Source: an uncultured Coriobacteriales bacterium
GTDB taxonomy: Bacteria; Actinomycetota; Coriobacteriia; Coriobacteriales; Eggerthellaceae
DNA length: 14,401 nucleotides
Reading direction: 5' to 3'
Assembly (NCBI GenBank): GCA_946892075.1
Contig: CAMPNZ010000035.1
Location: forward strand, 1-14,401
In this document: piece after piece, positions 7,934-14,401 of the stretch
How positions within the stretch are numbered: position 1 is the stretch's first letter
Layout: each line of letters begins with the position of its first letter
Position numbers and translations under genes: made by a program
Notes under the pieces: model-generated
What the model was told of the DNA's origin: nothing
Seen by the model: only the letters and a program-made list of their open reading frames with translations
Databases searched by the model: none

Positions 7934-9304
7934 ATGAAAAGTAATAAAGCTTTAGTAGAAGAGTATTTCGACATAAGCGCTCGCCTGAATGGTGATATTG
8001 CGTCACGACGTCGTGCGCACGCGTATATGCAACAGTCAAGCGCCATTGTGCATCATCGCGTTGTTGAGGCAAGTTTCACACCAAAACTGTTCAATGCAGC
8101 AAGCTATACCATGTTCAAATATACGGCCGAAAACACGCATCGCATTTTGTGCAAAGTGATACAGCACTACCTTGATAACCCCAGTTACCGCGACATTTTT
8201 GATTTTGATGCGCGCTTGAAAGAGCTTATTTTGCTGCCGCGCGGATACAAAGACGTGTTGCCGTTTGCGCGCGTTGACACGTTCTACGACGAAGCAAACA
8301 ATACGCTTAAATTTTGCGAATTTAACGGCGATGGCTCAAGCGGTATGAACGAAAACCGCGAGATCACGCATTCTATTGAGCAAAGCGCTACGTTTAAGGA
8401 ATTCGCAAAACGCCATAGCGTTGCAGGCTGTGAGCTGTTCGAAAGCTGGGTAAGCACGTTTATCAAAATTTACGAGTCGTCCGATAATGCGCATAAAAAT
8501 CCGACGTTTGCAATCTGCGATTATCTTGACCATGGCGTTGTAGACGAGTTCTATCTGTTTGCGAAGCTGTTTGAAGCGCGCGGCTACCACTGCGTTGTGT
8601 GCGATGTGCGCGATATTTCCTTTGACGGTAAGCATGCGCGCTCACCAGAAGGCGACGTAATCGATGCAATTTGGCGCCGCTGTGTTACCAACGACGTGTT
8701 GGAATTTTGGGACGAGTCGAAGCCGTTTCTTGACGCGCTGCGTGCGGGGTGCGTAACGCTTATTGGCAGCTTTGCGGGACATATTGTGCACGACAAGCAA
8801 ATTTTCCAAATTCTTACGCATCCGCAAACGCAGGCATTTCTTACAAAAAACGAAATAGAATTTATTCAAGAAACAGTGCCGCTGACGCTACCGCTTACCT
8901 CATATGCCGTTACTGAACAGGCAATACATGAAAACAAGAACCAGTGGATTATCAAACCTGTTGACCACTATGGCGCCGACAATGTGTATGCAGGTCTTGG
9001 CACAACGCAAGAAAAGTGGGATGCGTTGATTGAGCGTTTTGTTGATAGCAAAGCGGGTTTTCCAATGATTGCGCAGCACTACATCCAGCCTTACAAAACG
9101 CTTACGCTGCCGCCCGATACCGATATTGAACAGCGCCGCGATGACGAAGTGCAGCAAGCGGGCCAGCTGTACAACAACCTCAATGGCTTGTACATCTATA
9201 ATGGGCAGTTTGCAGGCGTTTTCTCGCGCTTAGGACCTTTGCCAACGATATCGAAAGACATGAAAGGTATTACGGCAGCAACCATCTGGGTGGACGTACA
9301 GTAG
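7934..9304 (+). CDS. Circularly permuted ATP-grasp / glutathionylspermidine synthase-like protein
   Basis: The protein has 456 residues and resembles the circularly permuted ATP-grasp proteins related to the synthetase domain of glutathionylspermidine synthase. These use ATP to form an amide bond through an acyl phosphate. Supporting segments are KFCEFNGDGSSGMNENREI (126-144), HDKQIFQILTHPQTQAFL (286-303) and a candidate ATP-binding lysine stretch, WIIKPVDHYGADNVYAG (338-354). There is no signal peptide or membrane helix, so it is probably cytosolic. I prefer ATG 7934, with AGAGGTGG 8 bases upstream. GTG 7910, with GAGGGG 11 bases upstream, would add 8 residues. It stands alone, divergent from metK, with no amidase or polyamine gene beside it. 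The true substrate is unknown, and the family resemblance was judged by eye. Confidence 0.72.
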   Translation: MKSNKALVEEYFDISARLNGDIASRRRAHAYMQQSSAIVHHRVVEASFTPKLFNAASYTMFKYTAENTHRILCKVIQHYLDNPSYRDIFDFDARLKELILLPRGYKDVLPFARVDTFYDEANNTLKFCEFNGDGSSGMNENREITHSIEQSATFKEFAKRHSVAGCELFESWVSTFIKIYESSDNAHKNPTFAICDYLDHGVVDEFYLFAKLFEARGYHCVVCDVRDISFDGKHARSPEGDVIDAIWRRCVTNDVLEFWDESKPFLDALRAGCVTLIGSFAGHIVHDKQIFQILTHPQTQAFLTKNEIEFIQETVPLTLPLTSYAVTEQAIHENKNQWIIKPVDHYGADNVYAGLGTTQEKWDALIERFVDSKAGFPMIAQHYIQPYKTLTLPPDTDIEQRRDDEVQQAGQLYNNLNGLYIYNGQFAGVFSRLGPLPTISKDMKGITAATIWVDVQ

Positions 9305-9449
9305 TGCTCGAAAGTGCGAATACCCGTGAAAACGATGCTGGTTGAACAACAAGAACGGCACGGCATTGTGCGTGCGGCGCTTCCGCCGAGCAGCCAATAC
9401 CGCTGCCAGGTGCGCGATCCCGTTCGCCGCAAACGCGCAACCCACGCCG

Positions 9450-9475
9450 GTAAACGCAGCCAGTAAACGCAGCCA
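9450..9475. repeat. 13-base tandem duplication
   Basis: GTAAACGCAGCCA occurs twice back to back (9450-9462 and 9463-9475). It is part of a small cluster of AAACG words upstream of the DUF1461 promoter region. No known element was recognised. Confidence 0.8.
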
Positions 9476-9498
9476 GTTCTGCCGCAAACGAATAAACC

Positions 9499-9532
9499 GT
9501 TCTGCCTTAACAGAACAAAAGATGGGTATAAT
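9499..9532 (+). promoter_or_regulatory. Candidate DUF1461-gltX promoter with a perfect inverted repeat upstream
   Basis: TATAAT (9527-9532) lies 74 bases before the GTG at 9607. The -35 position is poor in consensus and is occupied by the inverted repeat GTTCTG-CCTTAA-CAGAAC (9499-9516). A strong -10 with a dyad over the -35 area suggests an activator or repressor site. The dyad could also form an RNA hairpin, but it has no T-run. Confidence 0.4.
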
Positions 9533-9606
9533 ACGCGTATAGCACTTATTTGCTTATAGTACTCATGTAAGAATAACGAACGCGCTATGCGAGAATGCGA
9601 TAAAAA

Positions 9607-10677
9607 GTGACACGCAAAAGCAACAGCGAAACGCAAGATCATACACCATGCGCAGCGGCATCTGCCAGCAAAACAGCAGATGTACAGCTTACACAGCACG
9701 CTGAGCACGCCGAGTGCACCGAGAAATGCACTGCAGAGCACGCTACAGAAAGCACGCAGCACGCCAAGCGCACAAACACCTGCGTCACATCATGCCCTTC
9801 CCCGCACGCAAAAACAGCACGCGCGCATCTGTTTCGTTCGGCACATATTCTGCTAAGCATAAGCCTGTGCATATTTCTTCTGACGTGCGGATTATTTGTG
9901 TGTATGCAGCCTCACGTAACGCGCGCTTGTGCACGTGCGAGCATTGAAAAAGTTGCTGCGAAAGATGCAGTGCAGCGTAATCGCGTGTTTACGCAATATG
10001 AATTGGTTTATATGGCAGGCGAGCTGCGCGACTACTCGTTTGGCGCGCACAATAAAAAACGACTGCTGTCTGCCCAACTAAAAATAAACGCAGCTCAAGG
10101 CCGCAATATCAATGCAAAAGTGCGCACAGCACTGGCTGATATGTACGATACTCACAAAGCAATCAAGTCGATGATCAAGCACGCAAACGCAAGCTTTCGC
10201 AAACACACGATTATGCAGCAAGCGCCTGCAAACATTACCAAGCTTGACGAGCGTTTTTTCATCACGCAAGCAGCGCTTACACACCTGGACGACGTTTATA
10301 CCTTAGGCGTTATCGCGCGCAAGGTATCCGTCGCAAGCGCTGTGGTAAGCCTTGTGCTTGCAGCGCTGCTCTTCTTCACAAAACAACGCATTTACCTGGG
10401 GCGCGCGCTCAAGTACGCAGGTATCGTTACGCTTATTTTGTTTGCGGGCGGCATACTGGCGTCCTTGTGCAACTTCACTGACTTTTTTACTCAATTTCAC
10501 GAAGCGCTGTTCCCTCAAGGAAATTGGAGTTTTAGCGCCGATTCGCTTCTTATTTCTGCGCTTCCCGAAGCATTTTGGCAAAAACTGGCGCTTATATGGG
10601 GCGCAACAAGTGCGCTTAGTGCAATTGTGTGCTTTCTTTTAGGCTTCGCGCTCACACGGCGCTCAAAGCAACTATAA
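9607..10677 (+). CDS. DUF1461 (TIGR01906-type) integral membrane protein
   Basis: The protein has 356 residues and unknown function. It fits the DUF1461 family by layout and motifs: a first helix (about 79-99), a long extracytoplasmic loop ending in ALTHLDDV (223-230), helices at about 241-257 and 270-288, the conserved FHEALFPQGNWSF (297-309) with LPEAFW (319-324), and a last helix (about 326-348). The start must be GTG 9607, because the next in-frame ATG or GTG lies inside the first helix, although the RBS is weak. The first 75 residues are unusual, rich in His, Cys, Thr and Ala (for example QHAEHAECTEKC, 30-41) and not part of the family core. The stop is 40 bases before the preferred gltX ATG, so the two are probably cotranscribed. 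Confidence 0.75.
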   Translation: MTRKSNSETQDHTPCAAASASKTADVQLTQHAEHAECTEKCTAEHATESTQHAKRTNTCVTSCPSPHAKTARAHLFRSAHILLSISLCIFLLTCGLFVCMQPHVTRACARASIEKVAAKDAVQRNRVFTQYELVYMAGELRDYSFGAHNKKRLLSAQLKINAAQGRNINAKVRTALADMYDTHKAIKSMIKHANASFRKHTIMQQAPANITKLDERFFITQAALTHLDDVYTLGVIARKVSVASAVVSLVLAALLFFTKQRIYLGRALKYAGIVTLILFAGGILASLCNFTDFFTQFHEALFPQGNWSFSADSLLISALPEAFWQKLALIWGATSALSAIVCFLLGFALTRRSKQL

Positions 10678-10678
10678 T
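10651..10678 (+). promoter_or_regulatory. Candidate internal promoter for gltX
   Basis: CTCACA (10651-10656, four of six to TTGACA), a 16-base spacer and TATAAT (10673-10678) lie at the end of the DUF1461 gene. Transcription would start near 10685. That leaves a short leader to the ATG at 10718 and excludes the upstream ATG at 10679. The site could let gltX be expressed apart from the membrane protein. Confidence 0.35.
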
Positions 10679-10717
10679 ATGAGCTATACCACGTCAATGA
10701 AAGAGAAAGGCTTCATT

Positions 10718-12202
10718 ATGGCACAGCACTCCTCTCCTGTTCGCGTACGATTTGCTCCATCGCCCACAGGCAAGCTTCACATAGGAGGCGCCCGAACTGC
10801 AATCTTTAACTGGGCGTTTGCTCGTGCAACAGGAGGCAGCTTTGTTCTGCGCATAGAAGATACCGACCCTACCCGCTCGACCGATGAAAACATACGCATC
10901 ATTGTTGATGCAATGCGCTGGCTTCAGCTTGATTGGGACGAAGGTCCGGAAGTTGGCGGCGCTTATGGGCCGTATCGCCAGACAGAACGCATGGATACCT
11001 ACCAGAAAGCGCTGCAACAGCTTATCGATTGCGGGGCGGTGTATCGGTGCTTTTGCAGCAAAGAACAGCTTGATGAAGAACGCGAGAAAATGCAGGCTGA
11101 ACAGGGTGGATACTCGGGATACAACCGCGCGTGTCGCCACTTGAGCGACCAAGAGGTGCAAGCACATCTTGATGCAGGCGATCCGTTTGTGTGGCGCTTA
11201 AAAGTGCCTGATAATCACCCTGCCATCGAATTTGACGATGCTGTTTACGGACACATGTCGTTTCCAGCCGATGTGATGGACGATATGATTCTCGTGCGCT
11301 CGGACGGTACGCCAACATACAATTTCGCGGTTGTGTGTGACGACATAAATATGCAGATCACACACGTTATTCGCGGTGATGATCACCTTTCGAACACGCC
11401 GCGCCAAATTCTTATATATGAAGCGTTGGGCAAAACGCCGCCCGTATTTGCGCATTTGTCGATGATTCTTGGCAGCGACGGGAAAAAGCTCTCGAAGCGT
11501 CACGGCGCAACGAGCGTTGAAGAATATCGCGACAAGGGCTACCTTCCTGACGCAATGGTGAATTTCTTGGCCTTGCTGGGATGGTCGCTTGACGGAGAAA
11601 CAACGCTTATCTCGCGCGATGTGTTGTGCAAAGCGTTCGACTTAGCACGCATTACGAAAAAAGATGCAATTTTTGACGAAGTGAAACTTGACTGGATGAA
11701 CGGTGCGTACATTCGCGAACTTTCAACGCAGCAATGGGCGCAGCGCGCGCGTCCGTGGATTGAAAAAGCAGGAGCTGCGCCTGAATTCTTCGCGCTTGAT
11801 GTCTGGGCTGAAAAAACGTTTGCGCTTATCGGGCAGCGTTTAGTGCGCTTTGAAGAAATTCCCGACAAACTTGCGTTTATGTTTTGGGGAAGCACGCTTA
11901 CAGAACTTGACGATACGTCGTTCAAAAAGGTGCTTGCAAAAGCGGACAGCCGCGCTAAAGACGTGCTGGTAGCGTGTGAGGCTATTTTGGCAGATACGAG
12001 CATTCCGTGGGAATGCAATGCTATGCAAGATGCCGTCAAGCAGTTGTGTGACACAATGCAGCTGAAACCTAAGGCGGTATTTCAACCGCTCCGTGTAGCA
12101 ATTGCGGGCAATATGGTGTCGCCTCCCCTGTTTGAAAGCATGGAGCTTATGAAGCGCGAAGATTGCGTTGCTCGCGTGCACTACGTGGTATCGCTGCTGT
12201 AA
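10718..12202 (+). CDS. gltX: Glutamyl-tRNA synthetase
   Basis: This class I aminoacyl-tRNA synthetase charges tRNA with glutamate. The protein has 494 residues from ATG 10718. It has the HIGH-type motif APSPTGKLHIGG (13-24), KMSKS-type KLSKRHG (257-263), and the C-terminal anticodon-binding domain (about 340-494). CFC at 111-113 with C139 and H141 matches the CxC...CxH zinc site of the bacterial GluRS subgroup that includes E. coli. The start is supported by AAAGG 7 bases upstream. An in-frame ATG at 10679 would add 13 residues but lacks an RBS and overlaps a TATAAT box. Whether it also charges tRNA-Gln (non-discriminating) cannot be told from this window. Confidence 0.96.
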   Translation: MAQHSSPVRVRFAPSPTGKLHIGGARTAIFNWAFARATGGSFVLRIEDTDPTRSTDENIRIIVDAMRWLQLDWDEGPEVGGAYGPYRQTERMDTYQKALQQLIDCGAVYRCFCSKEQLDEEREKMQAEQGGYSGYNRACRHLSDQEVQAHLDAGDPFVWRLKVPDNHPAIEFDDAVYGHMSFPADVMDDMILVRSDGTPTYNFAVVCDDINMQITHVIRGDDHLSNTPRQILIYEALGKTPPVFAHLSMILGSDGKKLSKRHGATSVEEYRDKGYLPDAMVNFLALLGWSLDGETTLISRDVLCKAFDLARITKKDAIFDEVKLDWMNGAYIRELSTQQWAQRARPWIEKAGAAPEFFALDVWAEKTFALIGQRLVRFEEIPDKLAFMFWGSTLTELDDTSFKKVLAKADSRAKDVLVACEAILADTSIPWECNAMQDAVKQLCDTMQLKPKAVFQPLRVAIAGNMVSPPLFESMELMKREDCVARVHYVVSLL

Positions 12203-12453
12203 TAGCTGGGCACGCTAAAGCACATGCGCTTCGGCGCTGGTCAAAAAGTGACGGTGCTAATGTAACAGTACTGATGATCTGCTGTAGTAGCGAAAACGGT
12301 GTTGCAGCTGATGAGGAACGTATTGCAGCTGGCAGGTGGCGGCATGCACGGCGCTGAAACTGCTCGCAGACCTATGAGGGCTGCGTTCCCAATCCACCAG
12401 GCGCAATGCCGCCTTGTGCACTGCAATGCCGTTCGCCTACCGCCTGTTGCCAA
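12203..12453. other. Convergent gap between gltX and yaaA with a UUCG hairpin
   Basis: No gene is supported here. GCGC-TTCG-GCGC (12226-12237) can form a stable tetraloop hairpin 24 bases after the gltX stop, without a T-run. Short repeats follow: TTGCAGCTG (12302-12310, 12323-12331), CAATGCCG (12404-12411, 12424-12431), and the inverted pair GGCGGCAT (12338-12345) and ATGCCGCC (12406-12413). This may be a termination region for both convergent genes. Confidence 0.4.
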
Positions 12454-13206
12454 TTACTGCGCACATGCTTTAAGAAAAACATACTGGGTATCATCTGAGC
12501 GTTCCTCGCAAAATTGATACCCACTCCAATTAAACGCTTTCAACTGTTCAGGTGTTTCAGCGTGAATCTGCGCCATAAAGCGCACCATTTCGCCGCGCGC
12601 CATTTTCGCATACACGCCTTTTTGTACCACCTTTGTACCCGACAATTCAGCAAAAACGCAGGTAATAAAGGTGTCTTGTGGGGTGGTATACGCCTTGATG
12701 CACTGAGAATACTCTTTTGAAGCAAGGTTGATAATAACGCGGCTGTCATCGATAACTTCATCGTATAACAAGCGATCCCAAAAATCGTACAAATTTTTAT
12801 AACCGTCAACGGCTGCTTTCGCTTGCATTTCCAAACGATACGGCACAACACCATCGAGCGGTTTTAGCACACCGTAAAAGCCTGAGAGGATGCGCAGGTG
12901 TTCCTGCACATACGCAAGCTGACTATCAGTAAGAACGCACGGCGCCATATAGGTATATTGAATGCCGCTATACGATAAAAGTGCAGGTGAAAGGTTTGCA
13001 TGCACATCCATATGCGCGAAACGCTCGGCGTTTTGTTGCGCGAGCGCGTCATTGCATGCCCACAAACATTTTTGCTGGTCAAAACTAAGCGAGGCAATCC
13101 AACGTTGCAGTTGCTGTGTTTTCTGTAAGAATACAGGAAGCTGTGTGGCTGAAATGCTATCAGTAGCTACACGCATCTGCTTTGCAGGTGCGATGATTGC
13201 TCTCAT
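12454..13206 (-). CDS. yaaA: YaaA family (DUF328/UPF0246) peroxide stress protein
   Basis: The protein has 250 residues, typical for the family. Conserved stretches are IIAPAKQM (4-11), LSPALLSYSGIQY (72-84), LSGFYGVLKPLDGVVPYRLEM (107-127), NLASKEY (160-166) and KMARGEMVRF (201-210). E. coli YaaA binds DNA and limits oxidative damage by lowering free iron during peroxide stress; that role is transferred by family. The ATG overlaps the bcp stop as ATGA, with AGGAG 9 bases upstream inside bcp, so translation is probably coupled. It is convergent to gltX. Confidence 0.92.
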   Translation of the reverse strand: MRAIIAPAKQMRVATDSISATQLPVFLQKTQQLQRWIASLSFDQQKCLWACNDALAQQNAERFAHMDVHANLSPALLSYSGIQYTYMAPCVLTDSQLAYVQEHLRILSGFYGVLKPLDGVVPYRLEMQAKAAVDGYKNLYDFWDRLLYDEVIDDSRVIINLASKEYSQCIKAYTTPQDTFITCVFAELSGTKVVQKGVYAKMARGEMVRFMAQIHAETPEQLKAFNWSGYQFCEERSDDTQYVFLKACAQ

Positions 13207-13658
13207 GCAAGCGCTCCTAGCATGTGCTGGGGGTTTTCAGCAGGCTTTACTTTTTCAAGTGCCTGTACGATAACGCCGTTTTCATCAATAAGATACGTGC
13301 TGCGCACAATGCCCATGTATACTTTTCCGTAGTTTTTCTTTTCTTTCCACACGTCATAGGCTTGAATAACCTGCGTTTCCGGATCAGAAAGCAGCAAAAA
13401 TGGCAAGTTGTACTTTTCCTGAAAGCGCTTATGCGATGCTACGCTGTCTTTGCTTATACCCAGTACGACAGCGCCTTTTTCCTGAATCTGAGGATACAGC
13501 TCACCAAACGCGCATGCTTGTTTTGTGCAACCAGGCGTCATGTCTTTTGGATAGAAGTACAAAATAACGCGCTTGCCTTTAAAGTCGGATAAATGGCGAA
13601 CAACGCCATCCTGATCAGGTAAAGCAAAATCGGGAGCAGGCTGTCCAATCTCAAGCAT
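13203..13658 (-). CDS. bcp: Thioredoxin-dependent thiol peroxidase (Bcp/peroxiredoxin Q)
   Basis: This peroxiredoxin reduces hydrogen peroxide and organic hydroperoxides using thioredoxin. The protein has 151 residues, usual for Bcp. The peroxidatic cysteine is in YPKDMTPGCTKQAC (36-49, Cys44), with Cys49 five residues later, as in atypical 2-Cys Bcp where it is the resolving cysteine. The active-site arginine is in MGIVRSTYLID (115-125). The start at 13658 (MLEIGQPAPDF) has AAAGGA 7 bases before the start-proximal CACTCCT stretch. A longer in-frame start at 13916 adds 86 unrelated residues and is rejected. It overlaps yaaA by 4 bases. Confidence 0.95.
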   Translation of the reverse strand: MLEIGQPAPDFALPDQDGVVRHLSDFKGKRVILYFYPKDMTPGCTKQACAFGELYPQIQEKGAVVLGISKDSVASHKRFQEKYNLPFLLLSDPETQVIQAYDVWKEKKNYGKVYMGIVRSTYLIDENGVIVQALEKVKPAENPQHMLGALA

Positions 13659-13970
13659 AGGAGTGTCCTTTCTGCGTAAACAAGTCATCGAAACGCCTGC
13701 GTTGTAGCGTATCGGCCAAGCTATAGTGCAAGGCACAATAACGTACAACGCAAGGCAAAATCTATAGTACAACGCACAGTATAACTCAAAACCGCGGCAT
13801 ATTTTTCTCATAATGAATGGAGCACTACGAGCTACGTTCACGATATAATCATAAAAGTACCTCTGTATACCCTTGCATCTGTTTTTGATACCACATTCCG
13901 ATGCATAGATCATCAAGGTGTGAATGTCGAGACTTCCGTCCTTACAAAGAATATGCTCGAAAATTGGTAT
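13659..13970 (-). other. Bcp upstream region holding an unbroken but unassigned reading frame
   Basis: This 312-base stretch has no confidently assigned gene. The minus frame shared with bcp and with the next small gene is open through it, giving a peptide with segments such as IPIFEHILCKDGSLDIH and RCKGIQRYFYDYI. It uses codons such as AGA, AGG and ATA, which look rare in the neighbouring core genes. It may be the remnant of an acquired gene. It also contains the bcp promoter-like repeats. Confidence 0.4.
13720..13789 (-). promoter_or_regulatory. Two promoter-like sites from a 41-base near-duplication upstream of bcp
   Basis: On the minus strand TTGAGT (13784-13789), 17 bases and TATAGA (13761-13766) form one site. 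TTGTAC (13743-13748), 17 bases and TATAGC (13720-13725) form the second. The underlying plus-strand words CTATAGTGCAAGGCAC (13721-13736) and CTATAGTACAACGCAC (13762-13777) match at 14 of 16 bases and are 41 bases apart, so the second site may come from duplication. Each hexamer is only a partial consensus match. Confidence 0.4.
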
Positions 13971-14186
13971 TTAATGGTTAAAATGGCGTGTAATTAAATA
14001 TGTTAACCACTCTATTGCCAATACACCAAGATAAAAAAGTCCCCATACAGCAAAGCTAATCAGCTTTACCTCTAAAGTCTGTACAGCACCGTGTCCATCT
14101 ACTGTTCTTACGAGCAAGAACACACTAACGATTAAGAAGATTACCAATTGAATGATTTGAAAAGTTTTCCAGCTTTTACCTACCAT
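13971..14186 (-). CDS. Small two-helix membrane protein (possibly DUF3923-like)
   Basis: The protein has 71 residues with two predicted membrane helices, about 10-26 (IIQLVIFLIVSVFLLV) and 43-65 (LISFAVWGLFYLGVLAI and onward), separated by a short loop RTVDGHGAVQTLEVK. This loop resembles my memory of DUF3923, a small membrane family common in Firmicutes, but the match is unverified. The ATG at 14186 has a strong AGGAGGG 7 bases upstream, and a promoter-like site lies about 30 bases upstream of the start. GC is low (about 37% by hand count), unlike the genes to its left, which suggests transfer. Function is unknown. Confidence 0.7.
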   Translation of the reverse strand: MVGKSWKTFQIIQLVIFLIVSVFLLVRTVDGHGAVQTLEVKLISFAVWGLFYLGVLAIEWLTYLITRHFNH

Positions 14187-14215
14187 ATCAATCCCTCCTA
14201 CCTTACATTATGGTT

Positions 14216-14253
14216 AGTGTACCAGTTTTTTTTAGGGAAGCAACTCCAACTGG
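14216..14253 (-). promoter_or_regulatory. Candidate promoter of the small membrane protein, overlapped by an inverted repeat
   Basis: On the minus strand TTGCTT (14238-14243), a 16-base spacer ending in TGG and TACACT (14216-14221) form a -35 with an extended -10. The inverted repeat CCAGTT (14222-14227) and AACTGG (14248-14253) brackets the spacer and -35, and could be an operator. The promoter sits just ahead of the strong RBS. Confidence 0.45.
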
Positions 14254-14306
14254 ATTTTCTTGTTCGTTTTAACTGTCTATCGTCTAATACCTTTACTATG
14301 ATATTT

Positions 14307-14401
14307 TTAAATCTTTTTTGACCAATATAGTTTTAATAACTTAGAGAATATTATTTGTACAATTGCAACTATCATTAACGCTAAAAAGGCTTCATAACTT
14401 A
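14307..14401 (-). CDS. C-terminal end of an unidentified membrane protein (partial, runs off right edge)
   Basis: The minus frame enters from the right edge, reads 30 residues and stops at TAA (14307-14309). The visible tail has a hydrophobic helix (FLALMIVAIVQIIF) followed by a basic end (KLLKLYWSKKI), typical of the last helix of an integral membrane protein with a cytoplasmic tail. The DNA is very AT-rich (about 28% GC by hand count over 14221-14401). The family cannot be named from this fragment, and an open frame this short could be chance. Confidence 0.5.
   Translation of the reverse strand, partial: SYEAFLALMIVAIVQIIFSKLLKLYWSKKI

Larger units (their letters stand above)
9305..9606. 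other. Non-coding stretch between the ATP-grasp and DUF1461 genes
   Basis: These 302 bases hold no supported gene. They contain a CGGCG-CTTC-CGCCG hairpin (9375-9388, no T-run after it), a 13-base tandem duplication, a 10-base repeat GCCGCAAACG (9426-9435 and 9481-9490), an inverted repeat and a TATAAT box near the right end. Short antisense frames here have no ribosome binding site. Confidence 0.6.

Noticed and set aside
9499..9516. A LexA (SOS) box upstream of the DUF1461 gene
   Set aside because: The dyad GTTCTG-N6-CAGAAC fits neither CTGT-N8-ACAG nor GAAC-N4-GTTC.
9196..9762. A 188-residue minus-strand frame across the gap between the ATP-grasp and DUF1461 genes, and an 85-residue frame inside it
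   Set aside because: Both overlap real plus-strand genes, have no ribosome binding site, and are Cys/Arg-rich like other shadow frames, although one stretch looks mildly hydrophobic.
10679..10717. An upstream ATG for gltX that adds 13 residues
   Set aside because: It has no RBS and overlaps a TATAAT box; the ATG at 10718 has AAAGG at proper distance and fits the family N-terminus.
12203..12453. A classic intrinsic terminator for gltX or yaaA
   Set aside because: The UUCG hairpin at 12226-12237 has a stem of only four base pairs and no T-run on either strand, so it is noted only as a hairpin.
13203..13916. A longer 237-residue form of Bcp starting at 13916
   Set aside because: The extra 86 residues do not belong to the family, while the start at 13658 has a good RBS and gives the normal Bcp length.

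Overview
The window (about 50% GC over most of its length) looks like core chromosome of a small-genome Coriobacteriia/Eggerthellaceae actinobacterium. I think a Cryptobacterium-like oral organism is the best guess. This is inferred from three things: the very long Ala/Ser/Lys-rich N-terminus on the primary sigma factor, the pairing of a DUF1461 membrane protein with gltX, and protein sequence style. No marker gene settles it.

Left block (1-7659, all minus strand), read in transcription order: metK (S-adenosylmethionine synthetase), priA (replication restart helicase, 9 bases after metK), rpoD (primary sigma factor, with its own 186-base upstream gap), and a large THUMP-domain 23S rRNA methyltransferase of the RlmKL fusion type. 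The last overlaps the rpoD stop and runs off the left edge. MetK makes the SAM that RlmKL-type enzymes use. In this RlmKL the RlmL half has lost its recognisable SAM-binding and catalytic motifs although the frame is open, which is the most striking protein-level observation here. The metK leader can form nested hairpins plus an alternative pairing that hides the ribosome binding site, so it is a candidate translational riboswitch.

Middle block (7934-12202, plus strand): an orphan circularly permuted ATP-grasp ligase-like protein. After a 302-base non-coding stretch with short repeats come a four-helix DUF1461 membrane protein with an odd His/Cys-rich N-terminus, and gltX (zinc-type glutamyl-tRNA synthetase).

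Right block (12454-13658, minus strand): bcp (thiol peroxidase) and yaaA (peroxide stress protein) overlap by ATGA and look like a two-gene peroxide defence operon convergent to gltX. The bcp upstream region carries a 41-base near-duplication that makes two promoter-like sites with 17-base spacers.

From about 13800 to the right edge the base composition falls (hand counts about 37% GC over 13981-14220 and about 28% over 14221-14401). Here lie a small two-helix membrane protein with its own strong RBS and promoter-like site, and the C-terminal end of another membrane protein. This looks like the edge of acquired, Firmicute-like DNA. I saw no tRNA, rRNA, insertion sequence or CRISPR array.
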